DNA of 64,000 nt from an uncultured Clostridia bacterium (GTDB lineage: Bacteria > Bacillota > Clostridia > Oscillospirales > Acutalibacteraceae), in contig CANQPS010000013.1 of the NCBI GenBank assembly GCA_947625785.1, forward strand, positions 1 through 64,000, read 5' to 3'. The notes under the pieces were generated by a model that ran no database searches, was not told where the DNA came from, and saw only the letters and a list, made by a program, of their open reading frames with translations. Shown here piece by piece: positions 60,264-64,000 of the stretch. The translations under genes were made by a program, and so were the position numbers. Within the stretch, counting starts at the first letter, position 1. The number at the start of each line of letters is the position of its first letter.

Positions 60264-61451
60264 TTATTTTAAATCTTCTTCAAATACTTTTTCAAGAATT
60301 TCAAGGCCCTTATTTATTTCTTCATATGTGATATTAAGCGGCGGCAACATTCTTAATAAATTTTTAGCCAAAAGTATAAGTAATCCATTAGCGACACAAT
60401 CATTAGCGATTTTTTTAGCATTATCATTTTCCGTAACAATGCCTATCATCATACCCATACCCCTAACTTCTTTGACGCCCTTTATTTTCAAAAGTCTATT
60501 TCTAATATATTCGCCTTTTTCTTCAACTTTTTTAAGAAACTCTTCACTTGTAACTCTATTTAATATTTCCAACGCTCCGGCACAAGCTACCGGATTACCG
60601 CCAAATGTTGTTCCGTGTGTACCTGCCGTCAAAACATTTTCTAAATCCTTTGTACACAGACACGCTCCAATTGGTAAACCGCCGCCAAGTCCCTTAGCTG
60701 ATGTTATTACATCCGGTTGTATATCAAATTTCTGATAACAATAGAGTTTACCTGTTCTTGATATACCTGTTTGAACCTCATCAATCATAAGTAATATGTC
60801 TTTTTCTTTGCAAATTTTTTCAATAGACTTTACAAAATCTTTATTGAGAGGTTGTACCCCGCCCTCTCCTTGTACAAGTTCAATCAATACTGCACAAATA
60901 CTATCATCTATAACAGAATTAAAACTATCTATATTATTTGCCTGTGCATATACAAACCCATCAATAAATGGGAAAAAATAATTATGCATAGCATCTTGTC
61001 CTGTTGCCGTCAATGTTGCCATAGTTCTTCCGTGAAATGAATTAACAAGAGTTAATATTTTATTTCTTCCTATGTTACCATATTTATCAAAACTATATTT
61101 TCTTGCTAATTTGATGGCACATTCGTTGGCCTCTGCACCGGAATTACATAAAAATACTTTACTAAATCCCGTTAAACTACAAAGTTTTTCGGCAACTGCC
61201 GTCTGCAAAGGACTATAATATAAATTGGAAATATGCTGTATTTTTTTAGCCTGTTCAGAAACAGCTTTTGACCAACCTTCATCTGAATATCCAAGTGCGT
61301 TTACCCCAATGCCGCTTGTAAAGTCTATATATTCTTTACCGTTAATATCATAGGCCGTAGAACCCTTTCCGTTTACAAGTGCAACTTCAAAACGGCCATA
61401 AGTATGCATTAAGTTTTCTTTTTCCGAATTTTTAATTTCTTCAAATGTCAT
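60264..61451 (-). CDS. argD: Acetylornithine aminotransferase
   Basis: A 395-residue class III PLP aminotransferase converting N-acetylglutamate semialdehyde to N-acetylornithine. It has YIDFTSGIGVNALGYSDEGW, FLCNSGAEANECAIKLAR, LMIDEVQTGISRTGKLYCYQ and the PLP lysine in ITSAKGLGGGLPIGAC. Its place between argB and argF supports ArgD rather than another omega-transaminase. It may also serve in lysine synthesis, as ArgD often does. Confidence 0.95.
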   Translation of the reverse strand: MTFEEIKNSEKENLMHTYGRFEVALVNGKGSTAYDINGKEYIDFTSGIGVNALGYSDEGWSKAVSEQAKKIQHISNLYYSPLQTAVAEKLCSLTGFSKVFLCNSGAEANECAIKLARKYSFDKYGNIGRNKILTLVNSFHGRTMATLTATGQDAMHNYFFPFIDGFVYAQANNIDSFNSVIDDSICAVLIELVQGEGGVQPLNKDFVKSIEKICKEKDILLMIDEVQTGISRTGKLYCYQKFDIQPDVITSAKGLGGGLPIGACLCTKDLENVLTAGTHGTTFGGNPVACAGALEILNRVTSEEFLKKVEEKGEYIRNRLLKIKGVKEVRGMGMMIGIVTENDNAKKIANDCVANGLLILLAKNLLRMLPPLNITYEEINKGLEILEKVFEEDLK

Positions 61452-61472
61452 CGGTTTAAATCTCCTTTCATA

Positions 61473-62330
61473 TTAATAAAACATTGTTCCTATACCTTCA
61501 TCTGAAAACATTTCAATCAATATAGAATGTGCTATTCTTCCGTCAATGATATGTGTACGCTTAACGCCTTGTCTTACGGCCTCTACACAACAATCAATTT
61601 TTGGTATCATACCGCCTGATATAATACCTTCCTTCTTTAACATTGGAACTTCACTGACATTTACAACAGGAATCAATGTTTTTTCATCATTTTTATCTTT
61701 CAAAAGTCCTCTTATATCTGTCATTAATATGAGCTTCAAAGCACCTAATTTAGCGGCAATTTGTGCGGCTGCTATATCTGCATTAATATTGTAAACCTCA
61801 CCTTTATATCCACCGGCAACAGTTGCAATTATCGGAATATATCCCTGACTTGTTGCATCTGTAATAACTTTTGTATTTACTTCAACGATTTCCCCTACAT
61901 ATCCTAAATCTTCAGAGGTTATCTTTTTTTCCGCCATTATCATTCTGCCATCAAGTCCGCAAAGTCCTATTGCTTTTCCGCCGTGATTTTCCATTAATTG
62001 TGTCAGACTTTTATTAACCTTACCGGCAAGTACCATTTGAACTATATCAATGGTTTCTTGGTCAGTCACACGCAAACCGTTTATAAATTTACTTTCCTTG
62101 TTAATTTTTTTAAGCATATCGCTTATTTCAGGGCCGCCTCCGTGCACAAGCACAACATTAATCCCGACAAGTCGCATAAGTACTATATCACTCATTACAG
62201 CCTCTTTTAATTCCGGACTAATCATAGCATTACCGCCGTACTTAACAACAATAGTCTGACCTGCATATTTTTGTATATATGGAAGTGCCTGAATAAGCAC
62301 TTTTGCCCTATCTGAGTTTGAAATATCCAT
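61473..62330 (-). CDS. argB: N-acetylglutamate kinase
   Basis: A 285-residue amino acid kinase that phosphorylates N-acetylglutamate. It has VVKYGGNAMISPELKEAVMS, VLVHGGGPEISDMLKKI, VNKSLTQLMENHGGKAIGLC and the C-terminal GGMIPKIDCCVEAVRQGV. Length and motifs fit the arginine-inhibited hexameric type, which has an N-terminal helix (RAKVLIQALPYIQKYAG). Feedback inhibition by arginine is thus likely but not shown. Confidence 0.96.
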   Translation of the reverse strand: MDISNSDRAKVLIQALPYIQKYAGQTIVVKYGGNAMISPELKEAVMSDIVLMRLVGINVVLVHGGGPEISDMLKKINKESKFINGLRVTDQETIDIVQMVLAGKVNKSLTQLMENHGGKAIGLCGLDGRMIMAEKKITSEDLGYVGEIVEVNTKVITDATSQGYIPIIATVAGGYKGEVYNINADIAAAQIAAKLGALKLILMTDIRGLLKDKNDEKTLIPVVNVSEVPMLKKEGIISGGMIPKIDCCVEAVRQGVKRTHIIDGRIAHSILIEMFSDEGIGTMFY

Positions 62331-62369
62331 TTTATCTCTCCTGTTACATATTAATATTATTATTTCTGT

Positions 62370-63590
62370 TTAGGTTCTGTAATCACCATTAATTTTTACA
62401 TATTCATAGGTTAAATCGCAGCCGTATGCTTCGGCATAGCTTTCTCCGTCATTCAGATTAATATTAATATCTATTTCTTTGGCACTTAATACTTTCTTTG
62501 CAATTTCCTCACTGAAATCAATTCCGGAACCATTCTTACAAACTTCAACCGTACCATTCTCAGACGAAAAACCAACATCAACTTTATTTATATCAACATC
62601 ACAACCCGAATATCCTATTGCACAAAGTACTCTGCCCCAATTTGCGTCTGCTCCAAACATAGCCGCCTTTAATAAACTTGAACATATAACAGATTTTGCT
62701 ATACCCTTAGCATCTTTATCAGTCTTAGCGTTTGATACCTTTGAAATAAGCAGTTTCGTTGCACCCTCTCCGTCACCTGCTAAAAGTTTAGCCATTTTTT
62801 TACAAATAGCCGTAAGGGCTTCTAAAAATATATAATAATCTTTGTTTTTCTCTGTGATTTCTTTATTGCCTGCCGTACCGCTTGCCATAATTGTTAATGT
62901 ATCATTGGTTGAAGTATCACCATCAACACTAACCATATTATAACTTACAGATACTGCCTCAGTTAATGCCTCTTTAATCATTTTTGGAGAAATTGCTGCA
63001 TCTGTTGTTATAAAACTTAACATAGTTGCCATATTAGGGTGTATCATACCGCTGCCCTTTGCAATAGCTCCCATTTTTGCTGTTTTGCCGTCAATGGTAA
63101 ATTCAACAGCAGCTTCTTTTTTTATGGTATCTGTTGTCATTATTGCCTCAGCGGCATCTGCACTTCCGTCTTTCGATAATAAAGAAACAAGTTCATCAAT
63201 CGAATTTTCTATTGGTTCAATAGGCAATACCTGACCTATAACTCCTGTTGATGCTACTATTATATCTTCATTTCTTATTCCAAGTGCCTTTGCTGTAAGC
63301 TCGCACATTCTTTCTGCTTTTTCAATACCATCAGCATTACACGTATTTGCATTTCCGCTGTTACATATTATAGCCTGTGCTTTACCGTCTGAAAGATTTT
63401 TTTGCGTAACAATAATCGGAGCACCTTTAACGAGATTTGTTGTATATACTCCTGCTGACGAACATATTTTATCACTATATATTAATGCTAAATCTTTTTT
63501 ATTTTTATTCTTTCTTATACCACAATGTACACCGGATGCTTTAAATCCTGATGGAGCTGTTACCCCACCCTCTATAAATTTATAAGACAT
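62370..63590 (-). CDS. argJ: Glutamate N-acetyltransferase/amino-acid acetyltransferase ArgJ
   Basis: A 406-residue self-cleaving enzyme that recycles acetyl groups from N-acetylornithine to glutamate. The autoproteolysis site is GMIHPNMATMLSF, with the new N-terminal nucleophile Thr189. GVTAPSGFKASGVHCGIRK and the C-terminal GRVLCAIGYSG are typical. Presence of argJ shows the cyclic acetylation route. Whether it also makes acetylglutamate from acetyl-CoA cannot be told; no argA is in view. Confidence 0.96.
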   Translation of the reverse strand: MSYKFIEGGVTAPSGFKASGVHCGIRKNKNKKDLALIYSDKICSSAGVYTTNLVKGAPIIVTQKNLSDGKAQAIICNSGNANTCNADGIEKAERMCELTAKALGIRNEDIIVASTGVIGQVLPIEPIENSIDELVSLLSKDGSADAAEAIMTTDTIKKEAAVEFTIDGKTAKMGAIAKGSGMIHPNMATMLSFITTDAAISPKMIKEALTEAVSVSYNMVSVDGDTSTNDTLTIMASGTAGNKEITEKNKDYYIFLEALTAICKKMAKLLAGDGEGATKLLISKVSNAKTDKDAKGIAKSVICSSLLKAAMFGADANWGRVLCAIGYSGCDVDINKVDVGFSSENGTVEVCKNGSGIDFSEEIAKKVLSAKEIDININLNDGESYAEAYGCDLTYEYVKINGDYRT

Positions 63591-63643
63591 TTAATTTACC
63601 TCACTCTCATATATAACCTTTTTATCACATTGTAACACATAGG

Positions 63644-64000
63644 TTAAAAAGCCGGCGGTACGAGCATTAAACCTGTTTTTTCATCAAGTCCAAATATAAT
63701 ATTCATATTTTGAACTGCCTGTCCTGCCGCACCCTTAACCATATTATCAATAGCAGATACTGCTATAAGCATATTTGTTCTCTCGTCAATATGAATTGAT
63801 ATATCACAAAAATTAGAATATTTTATATTATGAATATCAGCTACTTGACCATCATCTAATAGCCTTATAAAATATTCATTTTTATAAAATTCTTTATAAA
63901 TTGTGCGAACCTGTTCTTTTGTGATATTTTCTTTTAACTGTGCATAACAGGTCGATATTATACCTCTGTTTACAGGCAATAAGTGTGGTACAAATGTAAT
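63644..64000 (-). CDS. argC: N-acetyl-gamma-glutamyl-phosphate reductase, C-terminal part
   Basis: The last 118 codons are present and the gene runs off the right edge. The reading frame through the edge gives ITFVPHLLPVNRGIISTCYA, the conserved C-terminal motif of ArgC. The end is MVKGAAGQAVQNMNIIFGLD, where the active-site KGAAGQA motif is complete. It is the first gene of the arginine operon seen here and converts acetylglutamyl phosphate to the semialdehyde. The operon promoter must lie outside the window. Confidence 0.93.
   Translation of the reverse strand: MTFVPHLLPVNRGIISTCYAQLKENITKEQVRTIYKEFYKNEYFIRLLDDGQVADIHNIKYSNFCDISIHIDERTNMLIAVSAIDNMVKGAAGQAVQNMNIIFGLDEKTGLMLVPPAF

Noticed and set aside
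60328-60735. 135-aa plus-strand frame inside argD
   Set aside because: It is antisense to a well-conserved PLP aminotransferase and has no family features.
1-64000. CRISPR array or tRNA/rRNA genes
   Set aside because: I found no regularly spaced repeats, no cas genes, and no tRNA or rRNA signature on reading the window. A weak tRNA could still be missed without a covariance scan.

Overview
The window is AT-rich and tightly packed, with AGGAGG-type ribosome binding sites, consensus sigma-A promoters and gene families typical of anaerobic Clostridia. The most telling is a SCIFF (six cysteines in forty-five residues) ranthipeptide gene beside queA-tgt-yajC, an arrangement common in that class. 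A gut or rumen member of the Oscillospiraceae/Eubacteriales is my inference; the sequence does not settle the genus. I saw no rRNA, tRNA or CRISPR array.

Region 1 (1 to about 2970) is one end of an integrated mobile element, prophage-like. It has a leftward early operon of small genes, a divergent promoter pair with a perfect 18-bp operator repeat, an XRE repressor, and a large serine recombinase at the very end. The element has landed inside feoB. FeoB stops right after its conserved MCMG motif, and feoA lies intact upstream.

Region 2 (4.2-21.8 kb) is core genome: feoA, a CtpE-like P-type ATPase, queA-tgt (queuosine), yajC, a TIGR04086-like membrane protein, the SCIFF precursor (48 codons, 10465-10611) with its radical SAM maturase, fabH, topoisomerase IV (parE-parC), uvrB, radC and an RluA-type pseudouridine synthase.

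Region 3 (21.8-47.4 kb, all leftward) is a 25-kb surface polysaccharide region. It resolves into two tandem Wzx/Wzy clusters split by a perfect 16-bp terminator hairpin at 33471-33506. The first transcribed cluster (47.3 to 33.5 kb) runs from Wzz- and BY-kinase-type regulators through dTDP-sugar genes (rfbA, rfbB, rfbC and a sugar aminotransferase, but no rfbD), UDP-glucose dehydrogenase, transferases, Wzy and Wzx to UDP-galactopyranose mutase. The second (33.4 to 21.8 kb) has glycosyltransferases, a radical SAM/SPASM enzyme, two pyruvyltransferase-family proteins, an acetyltransferase, and its own Wzy and Wzx.

Region 4 (47.7-54.7 kb) is accessory: a PadR-regulated ABC-2 exporter with a visible operator palindrome, a class I amidotransferase hydrolase, a DUF2798-like membrane protein, a solitary IS605/IS1341-type TnpB element with intact RuvC residues and a probable omega RNA, and a TPR-like membrane protein. 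A GGGGCTGYCGCAA hairpin sequence occurs three times here.

Region 5 (54.8-64 kb) is core again: coaBC, a striking 200-nt multi-hairpin element, rpsO with a structured leader, pnp, and the leftward arginine operon argC(partial)-argJ-argB-argD-argF.

The strongest candidates for follow-up are the feoB-interrupting element, the radical SAM enzyme inside the polysaccharide cluster, the twin polysaccharide clusters, the multi-hairpin element before rpsO, and the SCIFF system.
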